Shown: positions 34,565 to 43,646, counted from the first letter of the stretch. The stretch: 64,000 bases of DNA from Psychrobacillus mangrovi (GCF_037104765.1 NZ_JBAWSY010000001.1:310001-374000); one strand, 5' to 3'. A program made the numbers and translations. Notes: generated by a model not told the origin, from the sequence alone.

Positions 34565-35396
34565 GACTGCCTCCATACAATTGTTGAAGTTGATCTTCTT
34601 TCATTGTAAATTGGTGTTGCTCTGCCGGGAACGATTCATGTTTTACCTCTTGCACATATTGAGTAATACCATCTGCAATAGGACCACCAATATTTGCAAA
34701 TTCCTTTACAAATTTCGGTATATGATGAGTTCCATATTTGACCATATCATGGAAAACTAACACTTGACCATCAGCAGTAACACCAGCTCCTATACCTATT
34801 GTAGGAATAGTTAAGGCAGCAGATATCTTTTCAGTTAATTGATGAGGAATACATTCCAATACTACTGCACAAGCACCAGCTTGCTCGCATTTTTTTGCAT
34901 CTTCTATCAATTTTTCTGCAGCTGCTGCAGTTTTACCTTGAACTTTATAGCCACCAAGAACTCCTGCAGATTGTGGAAGTAAACCTAGATGGGCAACTAC
35001 TGGTATACCAGCAGATGTTAATCTTTGAATGACAGGAATTACTTCATCTGCACCTTCTACTTTTAAAGCTTGTGCGCTGGTTTGCTGCATAATTTTTACC
35101 GCATTTGACAGTGTTTGGTCTAGTGAACCGTGATAAGTAGCAAAAGGCATATCAACTACTAAAAATGTGTTAGGAGCACCTCTTCTAGCTGCTTTACTAT
35201 GATGTATCATGTCATCTAGTGTTACAAGAACAGTTGAATCATAACCGAGCACAACCATACCTAAGGAGTCTCCAACTAGAATCATGTCTACTCCTGCATT
35301 TTCCGCAAATTTAGCGGTGGGATAATCATATGCAGTAATCATGGCAATTTTTTCGTTGTTTTTTTTCATTTCTACAAAACTACTTGTTGTTTTCAA
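34539..35396 (-). CDS. panB: 3-methyl-2-oxobutanoate hydroxymethyltransferase
   Basis: This 285-residue TIM-barrel enzyme makes ketopantoate from 2-oxoisovalerate and methylene-tetrahydrofolate. Typical segments are MITAYDYPTAKFAENAGVDM, VGDSLGMVVLGYDST, LGLLPQSAG and the late IGIGAG. The start is TTG 35396, with AAGAGGAG eight bases upstream; the next Met is at codon 10. It heads panBCD and is preceded by a 224-base leader that contains a terminator and a competing helix, suggesting attenuation control. Confidence 0.96.
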   Translation of the reverse strand: MKTTSSFVEMKKNNEKIAMITAYDYPTAKFAENAGVDMILVGDSLGMVVLGYDSTVLVTLDDMIHHSKAARRGAPNTFLVVDMPFATYHGSLDQTLSNAVKIMQQTSAQALKVEGADEVIPVIQRLTSAGIPVVAHLGLLPQSAGVLGGYKVQGKTAAAAEKLIEDAKKCEQAGACAVVLECIPHQLTEKISAALTIPTIGIGAGVTADGQVLVFHDMVKYGTHHIPKFVKEFANIGGPIADGITQYVQEVKHESFPAEQHQFTMKEDQLQQLYGGSHENSTNNQ

Positions 35397-35433
35397 AGCG
35401 TATCACTCCTCTTTTATTGAGAAGAAAACCGAT

Positions 35434-35502
35434 AAAAAGCCCTTCAATCCCAGAAATGGGCAGAAGGGCAGAAAAGTTAAATGTAGGTTTTCTCCGTCCC
35501 TG
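35434..35502 (-). promoter_or_regulatory. Candidate transcription attenuator in the panB leader
   Basis: On the minus strand an intrinsic terminator is formed by GCCCTTC (35469-35463) with GAAGGGC (35445-35439), an inner CCCA/TGGG pair and a following TTTTT. Upstream, AGAAAA (35493-35488) can pair with TTTTCT (35475-35470), and the adjoining GG with CC of the terminator arm, which would open the terminator. The terminator lies about 38 bases before the panB start. The family known as the pan RNA motif occurs before panB in Firmicutes; membership is not established here. Confidence 0.5.
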
Positions 35503-35620
35503 TCGTTACATGATCAAGGCAGACTATTAAATTAAAATAAATGATATTGCAGGTGCAGTTCGATTAAGATACTACCCTTCGCATACAGAATAACAGAATA
35601 CTACTAATTAGTCCAAATTA

Positions 35621-36607
35621 TTATTTGTCAATCAAGTTAATATCTGCTGAATAGATACCTCTAATTTCACCAGTATCTAATCGAAGCTCTAATACACCAT
35701 CAGCTGTTATTCCAATCGCAACCCCTTCTAGTGTTTCTCTTAAAAGGCTAGCTCTAATTCTTTTTCCAATAGTACAGCTATAACTCTCCCATAGAAGTTT
35801 TATAGGTTCAAATCCGTTTTCCACATACATTCTAGAATATTTTTCTAAATAGAATAAGATTTTAGCAACCAAAGCAGCTCTGTCTATCTCTATCCCTGTT
35901 TCCATTTTTAAAGAAGTAGCAATTGATTGAATTGATTCATTAAAAGAATTCGAATCTTGGTTTACGTTTACACCAATTCCAATAATAATGGACTGAACAC
36001 GATCCATATCTGCTTGAAGCTCAGTCAATATACCAGTTACTTTTTTACCGTTTATTAATAAATCATTCGGCCACTTGATTTCGGGTACACAGCCTGTTAA
36101 CGATTCTATTGCCTTTGTTATAGCGACAGCTGATACAAGAGTAAATTGTGGTGCTTGATGTGGACTGATTTCCGGTCGAATAATGACACTCATCCATATT
36201 CCTTTATTAGCAGAAGAATTCCAAGCTCGTTCCAACCTACCTCTTCCAGAGGTTTGCACTTCCGTAATTACTAATGTACCATGTGGGGCACCATCTCTGG
36301 CTGTCTCTGCAGCTATATTTTGGGTAGAATCGCAAACAGGATAATATAGAATAGTACGACCTAACTCCTTTGTTTCTAACAAAGGAGTTATTCTTTCTTT
36401 AGATACAATATCTGGGATTTTTTGTAGAATATAACCTTTTTTCTTTACAGCTTCCAAAACATATCCCTCTTCTTCTAGTGCTTTCAGATACTTCCAAATC
36501 ATTGTACGGGAAATTGATAATTCATCTGCAAGTTTTTGACCTGATATGGGGTTTCCTTTTGCAGCAATCAATTGGGTCAGTATTCTTTCTTTATTCGTCA
36601 TATTCAC
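35621..36607 (-). CDS. birA: Biotin protein ligase / biotin operon repressor BirA
   Basis: This 328-residue protein biotinylates carboxylases and represses biotin genes. It has an N-terminal winged helix (about 1-65, ISGQKLADELSISRTMIWKY), the biotin-binding GRGR loop (TSGRGRLERAW), KWPND and an SH3-like C-terminal domain. The winged helix makes it a bifunctional class II BirA. The start is taken as GTG 36607 (AAAGGAA ten bases upstream); ATG 36601 is possible. It overlaps the cca end by 17 bases. Its last codons supply a TTGACA that might act as the -35 of a panB promoter. Confidence 0.94.
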   Translation of the reverse strand: MNMTNKERILTQLIAAKGNPISGQKLADELSISRTMIWKYLKALEEEGYVLEAVKKKGYILQKIPDIVSKERITPLLETKELGRTILYYPVCDSTQNIAAETARDGAPHGTLVITEVQTSGRGRLERAWNSSANKGIWMSVIIRPEISPHQAPQFTLVSAVAITKAIESLTGCVPEIKWPNDLLINGKKVTGILTELQADMDRVQSIIIGIGVNVNQDSNSFNESIQSIATSLKMETGIEIDRAALVAKILFYLEKYSRMYVENGFEPIKLLWESYSCTIGKRIRASLLRETLEGVAIGITADGVLELRLDTGEIRGIYSADINLIDK

Positions 36608-37775
36608 GAAAAAACCATTCCTTTATATTTTTTCGATTATTCGCCAATTGTCCATTTACAATTGCTTCCGTCATTTTTTCTATAACTTCTTTTAACCAAG
36701 GTCCTCTTTTTTGTTGTTTCCATTCCATTATGTCATTTCCATTAACAACAATTTCCTTCGAAGACATTATTGGAATGGCTTTTTTTAATTGTTGAATTGA
36801 TTCGTTTGTATAGGAAGAAGAAATTCCAAAAATGAGTTCACCGAAAGAAACAGCCGCTATTAGAACATCTTCTTTAAATTGAAAAATTTCATAAGTCGTC
36901 CAATATCCTTTTCTCAATAGGTCTACTGCAGATAATACTTGTTTCACATAGGCTTTTTCAGCATTTGAACACTTATAATAATTTAATAATTCATTAATGC
37001 CATCAGTCTGTTGCATAAGTGCAAAAAAGGTCCAACCATTAGCTGCATTGCCAAAGCATTTAAAACTATTCCATTTTTCCAGATGAGTATCCCATTCACC
37101 AGGAAACTTTTCTGCTAGTTTACTTGATACAAATAATTGCATGCCTCTTCCAACATAATTACTTGTCCAAATCTTCTCGAGTTCAGCTTTCACTCTTTCG
37201 ATTGATACATGTTCAATCAACGGATGTAACGATTGAATTGCTTCAAAAGTACGTTCATGTAAAGAAAAATCCAGCTGTGCAGAAAACCGAACTGCTCTTA
37301 GCATACGCAGTGCATCTTCGGAAAAACGTCTATTTGGGTCTCCAACTGCTCGTATTACTCTTTTTTCAATATCCTTTTGCCCGCCAAAATAATCAATTAA
37401 CTCATCTGATTTTGTCATTGCCATTGCATTCATAGTAAAATCTCTTCTTTGTAGGTCTTCTTGGAGTGAACGAACAAATTCAACGTTGTCTGGTCTTCTA
37501 AAATCCGAATAAGTAGCATCAGCACGAAAAGTAGTCACTTCTATTGTGTCATCTAATACAACAAGTACAGTACCATGTTCAATTCCTACATCAATTGTGT
37601 GTTCAAATAACTGTTTGACTTCTTTCGGTGTAGCATTTGTAGTTATATCCACATCATTTGCATGAACTTCTCTTATAAAATCGCGGACTGCTCCACCAAC
37701 TACATATGCTTCAAAACCAGCATGTTCAAGCTTTTTAATTACTTGATATGCAATCGGCCACCGGTTCTTCATCAT
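36591..37775 (-). CDS. cca: CCA tRNA nucleotidyltransferase
   Basis: This 394-residue class II nucleotidyltransferase adds and repairs the 3' CCA of tRNAs without a template. The active-site GGAVRD with DVDI (the two carboxylates) and the RRDFTMNAMA motif are present, followed by an RNA-binding neck and body. The Met at 37775 is preferred, because it starts one base after the bshA stop; an earlier in-frame ATG would run 45 bases into bshA. The adjacent second Met is an alternative. It is coupled to birA by overlap. Confidence 0.94.
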   Translation of the reverse strand: MMKNRWPIAYQVIKKLEHAGFEAYVVGGAVRDFIREVHANDVDITTNATPKEVKQLFEHTIDVGIEHGTVLVVLDDTIEVTTFRADATYSDFRRPDNVEFVRSLQEDLQRRDFTMNAMAMTKSDELIDYFGGQKDIEKRVIRAVGDPNRRFSEDALRMLRAVRFSAQLDFSLHERTFEAIQSLHPLIEHVSIERVKAELEKIWTSNYVGRGMQLFVSSKLAEKFPGEWDTHLEKWNSFKCFGNAANGWTFFALMQQTDGINELLNYYKCSNAEKAYVKQVLSAVDLLRKGYWTTYEIFQFKEDVLIAAVSFGELIFGISSSYTNESIQQLKKAIPIMSSKEIVVNGNDIMEWKQQKRGPWLKEVIEKMTEAIVNGQLANNRKNIKEWFFREYDE

Positions 37776-37776
37776 G

Positions 37777-38907
37777 TTATTTTCTCGCCACTCTTTCATA
37801 TAACAATTCATACTGTTCAACTATGCTAGCAGAACTAAAACGTTCTCTCACAATTTTCAAAGATGTTTCACTTAGTTCTTTATGTAATAAGGGATCTTGT
37901 AATATTTTCAATCCATATTCGGCAACCTTGTTAATATCTCCTAGTTCAACTAGATATCCATTTTCTCCACTTGAAATTACTTCTGGAATACCACCTATAT
38001 TTGTACCGATACAAGGCACTTTGCACGCCATAGCTTCCAATAGTACTAATCCAAAAGACTCTTTTTGAGATAGCAGTAGCATTAAATCCGAGATTGAATA
38101 CAATTCAGACAGATTATCTTGTTTGCCTAAAAATAATATATCCTTTTCAATAGACCTTCCTTTAACATATTCCATAACAGGGTGTTTTTCAGGACCGTCT
38201 CCTACTAATAACAATTTTGCGGGAATTTCATTTCGAATTAGCTCAAAACTTTTGACGACATCTGGTAACCGTTTTACTTTTCTAAAGTTTGAAACATGGA
38301 TGATTACTTTTTCATCCTTTTTGATTCCTAATAATTCTTTTAAATTGCTATCTTCTTTTCTCGTATATTCATTTTCATCAACAAAATTATAAACGGTTTC
38401 TATTTCTTTTCTAGGAGCAATTAACTCCACGGTCTGGCTAACCAATGAATCCGAAACAGCAGTAACAATGTCTGATTTTTCAATTCCATAACGTATGGCG
38501 CCTGACAAGGAAGAATCATCACCAAGTACGGTTATGTCCGTACCATGTAATGTGGTTACAATACCAATGTCGGAATTTGCCATGTCACGTGCCAAAATAG
38601 CGCAAACAGCGTGAGGAATTGCATAATGTACATGCAATACATCTAATCCTACATCTTCAATTACTTCCGCCATTTTATTTGCTAACGCAATATCATACGG
38701 AGCATACTGAAATACAGAATAACTATTTACGTCAACTTGATGAAACGTGATATTAGGATACATTTTATTCAACCTAAAAGGCATACTGGAAGTGATAAAA
38801 TGAATGTCATGCCCTTTTTCAGCAAGCATTTTACCCAATTCCGTAGCAATGACTCCGGAACCTCCTACCGTCGGGTAACAGGTTATTCCAATTTTCAATT
38901 TACGCAC
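37777..38907 (-). CDS. bshA: N-acetyl-alpha-D-glucosaminyl L-malate synthase
   Basis: This 376-residue GT4 retaining glycosyltransferase makes GlcNAc-malate, the first step of bacillithiol synthesis. Visible signatures are ITCYPTVGGSGVIATELG at the N-terminus, HVHYAIPHAVCA and the donor-binding ESFGLVLLEAMAC. The start is GTG 38907, with AAGGAAGTG upstream. In B. subtilis bshB1 (the deacetylase) lies between mgsA and bshA; here only 12 bases separate them, so step two must be encoded elsewhere, for example by bshB2. Confidence 0.94.
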   Translation of the reverse strand: MRKLKIGITCYPTVGGSGVIATELGKMLAEKGHDIHFITSSMPFRLNKMYPNITFHQVDVNSYSVFQYAPYDIALANKMAEVIEDVGLDVLHVHYAIPHAVCAILARDMANSDIGIVTTLHGTDITVLGDDSSLSGAIRYGIEKSDIVTAVSDSLVSQTVELIAPRKEIETVYNFVDENEYTRKEDSNLKELLGIKKDEKVIIHVSNFRKVKRLPDVVKSFELIRNEIPAKLLLVGDGPEKHPVMEYVKGRSIEKDILFLGKQDNLSELYSISDLMLLLSQKESFGLVLLEAMACKVPCIGTNIGGIPEVISSGENGYLVELGDINKVAEYGLKILQDPLLHKELSETSLKIVRERFSSASIVEQYELLYERVARK

Positions 38908-38919
38908 ATAATCACTTCC

Positions 38920-39327
38920 TTAACGTGAACGTCTCTCTTCAAGCAACCGCCAATCCAAAAATCCTTCTTCAATTCCTTTTAATAATATTTCAGCAGTGCC
39001 CATATTTGTCGCTAACGGTATTTGGTATACATCACATAGTCTAATCAATGCAGATACATCTGGTTCATGAGGTTGCGCTGTAAGCGGATCTCGGAAAAAA
39101 ATCACCATATCCATCACGTTGTTGGCGATAGCAGACCCAATTTGTTGATCCCCACCTAGAGGACCTGATTTGTATCTGAATACAGACAAGCCTACTTCGT
39201 CAATTATTCGATTACCTGTCGTTCCGGTAGCAAATAATTCATGTTCCTCAAAAATAGTTTTATATGCTGTTACAAATTGAACTAAATCATCCTTTTTTTT
39301 ATCATGTGCCACTAATGCTATTCTCAT
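38920..39327 (-). CDS. mgsA: Methylglyoxal synthase
   Basis: This 135-residue enzyme converts dihydroxyacetone phosphate to methylglyoxal and phosphate, bypassing lower glycolysis. Family motifs are ALVAHDKKKDD, TGTTG, SGPLGGDQQIG and the catalytic-acid segment FFRDPLTAQPHEPDV. ATG 39327 has AGGGGTG upstream. It is ten bases from dapB in the ypjD-dapB-mgsA cluster. Bacillithiol (bshA next door) is the usual detoxification thiol for methylglyoxal, so the adjacency is functionally sensible. Confidence 0.95.
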   Translation of the reverse strand: MRIALVAHDKKKDDLVQFVTAYKTIFEEHELFATGTTGNRIIDEVGLSVFRYKSGPLGGDQQIGSAIANNVMDMVIFFRDPLTAQPHEPDVSALIRLCDVYQIPLATNMGTAEILLKGIEEGFLDWRLLEERRSR

Positions 39328-39337
39328 ATCGTCACCC

Positions 39338-40114
39338 CTATAAAATAATATCTTCTAAGCCGTAAATCAATGTATTTTGTTTCATGATCTCATTGATGGA
39401 TAATACAATTCCAGACATGAAAGAAGTACGATCAAACGAATCATGTCGAATAGTCAATAACTGCCCTTCTCCACTTAATAGTACTTGTTGATGAGCAACA
39501 AGACCTGGCATTCGCACACTATGTATATGCATTCCAGAAAAGTTTGCCCCTCTTGCACCTTCCATAATTTCTTTTTCATCTGGGTGCCCTTGCTCAAAAA
39601 TAGTCCTCGTTTCATTTATCATCTGTGCTGTTTTAATAGCTGTACCTGAAGGAGCATCTACTTTCTGGTCATGGTGCATTTCAATTATTTCAACGTTCGG
39701 CAAGTATTTAGCAGCCATTTGGGAGAATTTCATCATTAAAACTGCTCCAATTGAAAAATTGGGAGCAATAATACATCCTATCTCTTTCTCCTCTACTTTA
39801 TTTCGAATCTCATCTAATTGTAAATCAGTAAAGCCTGTTGTACCAATCACAGGTCTAACACCATTATCCAGAGCAATCATAGCATGTTCAAAGACAGAGC
39901 TCGGTACTGTTAAATCTACTAATACATCTGGTTCTGTTTGAAAAATTAATTCTTCTAAAGAAGTGAATATTGGGATATTATCTCCTAGAAACTCTTCACC
40001 ATTTTTATTATCTAAAACACTAACTAATAAAAAGTCTGTGTTTTTAACTATTGTAGCTACTGCTTCTTTTCCCATTCTACCTCTTGGTCCTGCGACCGCT
40101 ACCTTTATTACCAT
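39338..40114 (-). CDS. dapB: 4-hydroxy-tetrahydrodipicolinate reductase
   Basis: This 258-residue NAD(P)H-dependent enzyme forms tetrahydrodipicolinate for lysine, diaminopimelate and spore dipicolinate. It has the N-terminal nucleotide motif VAVAGPRGRMG, the catalytic EMHHDQKVDAPSGTA and the middle GTTGF. Length is slightly short of the usual 265-270. ATG 40114 is preceded by AGGAGGACTAGTT, which lies over the end of ypjD; the genes are two bases apart. Cytoplasmic. Confidence 0.95.
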   Translation of the reverse strand: MVIKVAVAGPRGRMGKEAVATIVKNTDFLLVSVLDNKNGEEFLGDNIPIFTSLEELIFQTEPDVLVDLTVPSSVFEHAMIALDNGVRPVIGTTGFTDLQLDEIRNKVEEKEIGCIIAPNFSIGAVLMMKFSQMAAKYLPNVEIIEMHHDQKVDAPSGTAIKTAQMINETRTIFEQGHPDEKEIMEGARGANFSGMHIHSVRMPGLVAHQQVLLSGEGQLLTIRHDSFDRTSFMSGIVLSINEIMKQNTLIYGLEDIIL

Positions 40115-40116
40115 AA

Positions 40117-40449
40117 CTAGTCCTCCTTCTTAGTCCAACGATCCTTGTCCCGTGTATTGTATTTATTTAATACCTTCTGCAAGGATTCTTGTAAGTCAAT
40201 TCCTTCTGCATTTGCCAAACAAATTAACACAAAAAAGAAATCTCCCATTTCTTCCGCAAGCTCTTTATCAACTTCCGTATTCTTTTTTTTCTTTGTCCCA
40301 TATTTATGTTGTATCTCTCTGGATAGCTCTCCTAACTCTTCAGTCAGTCTTGCTAGCATCTCCATTGGTGGAAAATAACCTTCTTTAAATTGATTTATGT
40401 ATAAATCTACATCTTTTTGTAGGTCAACTAACATTTTATTTTCAGACAT
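40117..40449 (-). CDS. ypjD: MazG-like nucleotide pyrophosphohydrolase
   Basis: This 110-residue all-alpha NTP pyrophosphatase has the MazG metal-binding pattern, with ARLTEELGELSREIQ (ExxE) and then AEEMGDFFFVL (ExxD). It is a single-domain form, as in B. subtilis YpjD. It probably hydrolyses non-canonical or excess nucleotides, although its substrate is unknown. ATG 40449 has GGGAG nine bases upstream. It is the first gene of the ypjD-dapB-mgsA-bshA-cca-birA run and is divergent from the YitT-family gene. Confidence 0.88.
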   Translation of the reverse strand: MSENKMLVDLQKDVDLYINQFKEGYFPPMEMLARLTEELGELSREIQHKYGTKKKKNTEVDKELAEEMGDFFFVLICLANAEGIDLQESLQKVLNKYNTRDKDRWTKKED

Positions 40450-40552
40450 ATTTTCACGCTCCCTTACTCATCCTAATAAAAATATACACTGGTTGTCAAA
40501 AGCAAACAAATGAATGATAATATTAAGTATACTATTATAGTGAGGTGGATTC

Positions 40553-41422
40553 ATGGGGATTGGTTTAAAACTTAAAAATATTATAGCTATAATAATTGGA
40601 TCCGCTATTTATAGTTTTGGTTTTGTACATTTTAATATGCAAAACGAACTTGGAGAAGGTGGATTTTCTGGTATTACATTAGTTTTATATTTCGTATTTA
40701 ACTGGGATCCAGCATTGATGAACCTACTACTCAATATTCCAATGTTTATCATTGGTTGGAAATTGCTCGGAAGAAAAATGTTTGCTTATACTGTATTAGG
40801 AACATTATCCGTTTCAGTTTTCTTAAAGATATTTCATGTATACGAATTCCAATTAGGATTAAAGGATGATTTGTTTCTTGTTTCCCTGTTTGCCGGAGTT
40901 TTCGTTGGTATTGGTTTAGGTATTATTTTTAGATTTGGTGGAACAACGGGTGGCGTTGATATTATTGCTCGTCTTGTGTTTAAATACAAAGGTTGGAGCA
41001 TGGGAAAAACAATGTTTTTATTTGATGCATTTGTTATTCTACTTTCCTGGTTAACTTTTTTAGACGAAAGATCTATGATGTATACTCTAGTTGCTGTTTT
41101 TGTAGGAGCAAGAGTGATTGATTTTGTTCAAGAAGGTGCCTATTCAGCAAGAGGTGCATTTATCATTTCGGAACATCAAAATGAAATTGCTGATCGCATT
41201 ACAGAAATAATGGACCGTGGAGTAACGATTTTTCGAGGACATGGTCATTTTACTAAGAATGAGCGGGAAATTCTCTATTGTGTGGTCGCTAAAAATGAAA
41301 TTACTGCACTAAAGTCTATTATTACTTCCGTTGACCCACATGCATTTGTTTCTTTGATGGATGTGCATGATGTTATGGGTGAGGGCTTTACTCTTGATGA
41401 CGAGAAAAAACCAATAGAATAA
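40553..41422 (+). CDS. ypjC: YitT-family membrane protein (DUF161/DUF2179)
   Basis: This 289-residue protein has five or six membrane helices in its first about 200 residues (for example AIIIGSAIYSFGFVHFN, FSGITLVLYF, FRFGGTTGGVDIIARLV) and a cytoplasmic DUF2179 domain at the C-terminus (FIISEHQNEIADRITEIM onward). YitT-family proteins are abundant in Bacillales but their transport role is unproven. The match to B. subtilis ypjC rests on family and position next to ypjD. ATG 40553 follows GTGAGGTG. Confidence 0.85.
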   Translation: MGIGLKLKNIIAIIIGSAIYSFGFVHFNMQNELGEGGFSGITLVLYFVFNWDPALMNLLLNIPMFIIGWKLLGRKMFAYTVLGTLSVSVFLKIFHVYEFQLGLKDDLFLVSLFAGVFVGIGLGIIFRFGGTTGGVDIIARLVFKYKGWSMGKTMFLFDAFVILLSWLTFLDERSMMYTLVAVFVGARVIDFVQEGAYSARGAFIISEHQNEIADRITEIMDRGVTIFRGHGHFTKNEREILYCVVAKNEITALKSIITSVDPHAFVSLMDVHDVMGEGFTLDDEKKPIE

Positions 41423-41423
41423 T

Positions 41424-41462
41424 AAAGGATTGTCCCATAACGACGTGGGACAATCCTTTTTA
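41424..41462. terminator. Bidirectional terminator between ypjC and yugP
   Basis: A perfect 14-bp stem (41424-41437 with 41446-41459) with flanking T residues separates the two convergent genes. Confidence 0.85.
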
Positions 41463-41466
41463 AATT

Positions 41467-42150
41467 CTATTCGTCTCTGTTTGCCATACCACTGTATATT
41501 AAGATTAAACGTACTAGCTCAAGAACCGCTACTGCAGCAGCAGCTACATATGTTAATGCAGCGGCGTTAAGTACTTTTTTCGCATGAGGTTCTTCTTCAT
41601 TGCGAATAATACCTAATGATACCATTTGGTTCATTGCACGATTGGAAGCGTTAAACTCAACCGGGAGTGTTACTATTTGGAAAACCACACCTACTGCAAG
41701 CAATACAATACCAAGTAACATTAAACTAGGGAAAGTTGCTAACATACCAATCATAATAAAGATCCAAGAAGCATTAGAAGAAATGTTAGCGACTGGAACT
41801 AATTTATGTCTTAAAGTTAGAAAAGTATATGCTTCTTTATGTTGAATAGCATGCCCAACCTCATGAGCTGCAACAGCAGAACCTGCAACAGAAGACTCAT
41901 GATAATTTTGTGAAGACAATGCGACAATTTTTGTCATTGGATTGTAATGGTCAGTTAAAAACCCACTACTTTCTACAACTTTAACGTCATGTAATCCGTT
42001 TGCATCTAATATTGTTCTAGCTACTTGGGCACCGTTCATCCCAGAAGTAGAGCGAACTTTTGAATATTTTTTAAACGTGCTTTTTACTTTCATTTGTGCA
42101 TAAATTGGCAATAACAAGATTATCGCAAAATATACAATATAAGAAACCAA
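41467..42150 (-). CDS. yugP: YugP-type membrane zinc metallopeptidase
   Basis: This 227-residue integral membrane protein has an HExxH zinc site (AAHEVGHAIQH, about residues 94-104) in a central domain, one N-terminal helix and three or more C-terminal helices (LASIFIM-like, LLGIVLLAVGVVFQIVTL, AAAAVAVLELVRLILIY). The YugP family is annotated as a neutral zinc metallopeptidase; its substrate is unknown. The start is TTG 42150 with GAGAGGGGG nine bases upstream. It is not next to ypjA in B. subtilis, so it may be a local replacement for ypjB. Confidence 0.88.
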   Translation of the reverse strand: MVSYIVYFAIILLLPIYAQMKVKSTFKKYSKVRSTSGMNGAQVARTILDANGLHDVKVVESSGFLTDHYNPMTKIVALSSQNYHESSVAGSAVAAHEVGHAIQHKEAYTFLTLRHKLVPVANISSNASWIFIMIGMLATFPSLMLLGIVLLAVGVVFQIVTLPVEFNASNRAMNQMVSLGIIRNEEEPHAKKVLNAAALTYVAAAAVAVLELVRLILIYSGMANRDE

Positions 42151-42206
42151 CTAGTTTTTCCCCCTCTCAATCTATACTACTATTTTAAATGGAATTTTAT
42201 CTTCAA

Positions 42207-42803
42207 TCAACTAATAAGCTTTGACCTTTTCTGATAATTTACAATTGCAATGAGTATACATGCTATCGATAACCAAAATGTAAAATATCCAATTTGATTT
42301 GAAAAGCTACTTAAACTTCTGTATGTAGGCATTTGATCAAAAACATAGTCAATAACATCATTATGAAGCGTCCATATAGAAGCAATTAAAATATGTATCC
42401 ATGAAAATTTATAGAATGGCATATATAATATTGCTTGAAGTGCCATGGCAAAGTGAGAGGCTACTAACATCCATCCCATCCATCCTAGATATCCGGTTTC
42501 TACAAATGTCCAAAGATTCATCACAACAGCCCAAAGGCCATATTTCACCAATGTTATTAAAGCAAGTACCTCGATTAATTTCCAATTACTTTTTAGTAAC
42601 CAACCAAGTAAAGCTATTGTGAAAAATAAACTTGCAGTAGGACTATCTGGGACAAATAAATAAAACTTTGGCTCCGTAATTGAAAGCTGAGATTCATACC
42701 AGTAGTAACCGTAAATTGTACCTAATAAGTTTACAAGGAATAATAGCCACATAAATGATTTATTGTAGAGTACTACTTTCAAAACCGTCACTAGATCTTT
42801 CAT
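42207..42803 (-). CDS. ypjA: YpjA family membrane protein (DUF1405)
   Basis: This 198-residue protein has six predicted helices with short loops (for example FMWLLFLVNLLGTIYGYYWY, TASLFFTIALLGWLL, YFTFWLSIACILIAIVNY). The Trp-rich sequence and position directly beside qcrC match B. subtilis YpjA, whose role is unknown. ATG 42803 follows GAGGGAGCGTTTAC. It lies downstream of the qcr terminator and thus probably has its own promoter or partial read-through. Confidence 0.85.
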   Translation of the reverse strand: MKDLVTVLKVVLYNKSFMWLLFLVNLLGTIYGYYWYESQLSITEPKFYLFVPDSPTASLFFTIALLGWLLKSNWKLIEVLALITLVKYGLWAVVMNLWTFVETGYLGWMGWMLVASHFAMALQAILYMPFYKFSWIHILIASIWTLHNDVIDYVFDQMPTYRSLSSFSNQIGYFTFWLSIACILIAIVNYQKRSKLIS

Positions 42804-42835
42804 GTAAACGCTCCCTCTTATATGTAGGTAAAAAA

Positions 42836-42860
42836 AAAGAGTCAGTTTCCTGACTCTTTA
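42836..42860 (-). terminator. Rho-independent terminator of qcrABC
   Basis: A perfect 10-bp stem (42836-42845 with 42850-42859, loop TTTC) is followed on the minus strand by a T run, directly after the qcrC stop. Confidence 0.85.
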
Positions 42861-42863
42861 ATA

Positions 42864-43646
42864 TTATTCTGCTGGTTGAAGAGTTGTAATAAACTCAGCA
42901 AGTTTTTGAAGTTCTTCGTCAGTACCTTGGAAAGTACCACCTGGCATTCCGCCTTTACCTTCATGAGCAATTTGAACGATTTCTTCCGCAGTGTATTCTA
43001 AACCGATTAACGGTTTTCCTAAACCACCTTCGAATGCGTTACCATGACACCCAATACAGGACGAACCTTGGTAAATTTGATAACCTTCAGAAGTTTCATC
43101 AATCTCCACAGCAGCAACCTCTTCTTTAATTTCCCCTTGAGCCTTAGCTGCTTCCCAATCGTGGTTTGCAACTGATTCCCATGTTAAGAAAATCATAGCA
43201 GCAAAAGCAAGAAGCATAAATCCAGTTGGAAGTGGACGTTTCCAAGGACTTCTTTCTTTGCTTGTATCTAAGAATGGTACTAATAATAACGCACCAAAAG
43301 CTAATCCTGGCATAATGATTGATCCAATAACATTAAATGGACCTGAAGCAAATTCATATTTTAATAATTGATATAAAAACAAAAAATACCAGTCTGGTAA
43401 TGGAATATACGCTGTATCTGTTGGATCCGCTTGTCGCTCAAGTGGCGATGGATGCGCAACAGTTAAAACTAAATAACCAACTAAGAAAACCGCACCGACT
43501 AACCATTCCTTTAATAAAAAGTCAGGCCAGAAAGCTTCTGTTTTACCAGGATACTCAGAATAATCTTTCGGAGTTTTCTTTGGGCGGCTTGCGGGATCTG
43601 TTACACGAGAGTCACCGACAAATTTCATACCTTTTCCGCGATGCAT
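42864..43646 (-). CDS. qcrC: Menaquinol:cytochrome c reductase, cytochrome b/c subunit
   Basis: This 260-residue subunit fuses the C-terminal part of cytochrome b (about 40-160, three helices; PLPDWYFLFLYQLLKY is typical) to a covalently bound cytochrome c domain at the C-terminus. The haem site CIGCH is at 197-201 and the axial Met is in GGMPGG. This b/c fusion is characteristic of Bacillus bc complexes. The N-terminus MHRGKGMKFVGDSR is as in B. subtilis. The c domain faces outward and delivers electrons to cytochrome c oxidases such as the ba3 enzyme earlier in the window. Confidence 0.97.
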   Translation of the reverse strand: MHRGKGMKFVGDSRVTDPASRPKKTPKDYSEYPGKTEAFWPDFLLKEWLVGAVFLVGYLVLTVAHPSPLERQADPTDTAYIPLPDWYFLFLYQLLKYEFASGPFNVIGSIIMPGLAFGALLLVPFLDTSKERSPWKRPLPTGFMLLAFAAMIFLTWESVANHDWEAAKAQGEIKEEVAAVEIDETSEGYQIYQGSSCIGCHGNAFEGGLGKPLIGLEYTAEEIVQIAHEGKGGMPGGTFQGTDEELQKLAEFITTLQPAE

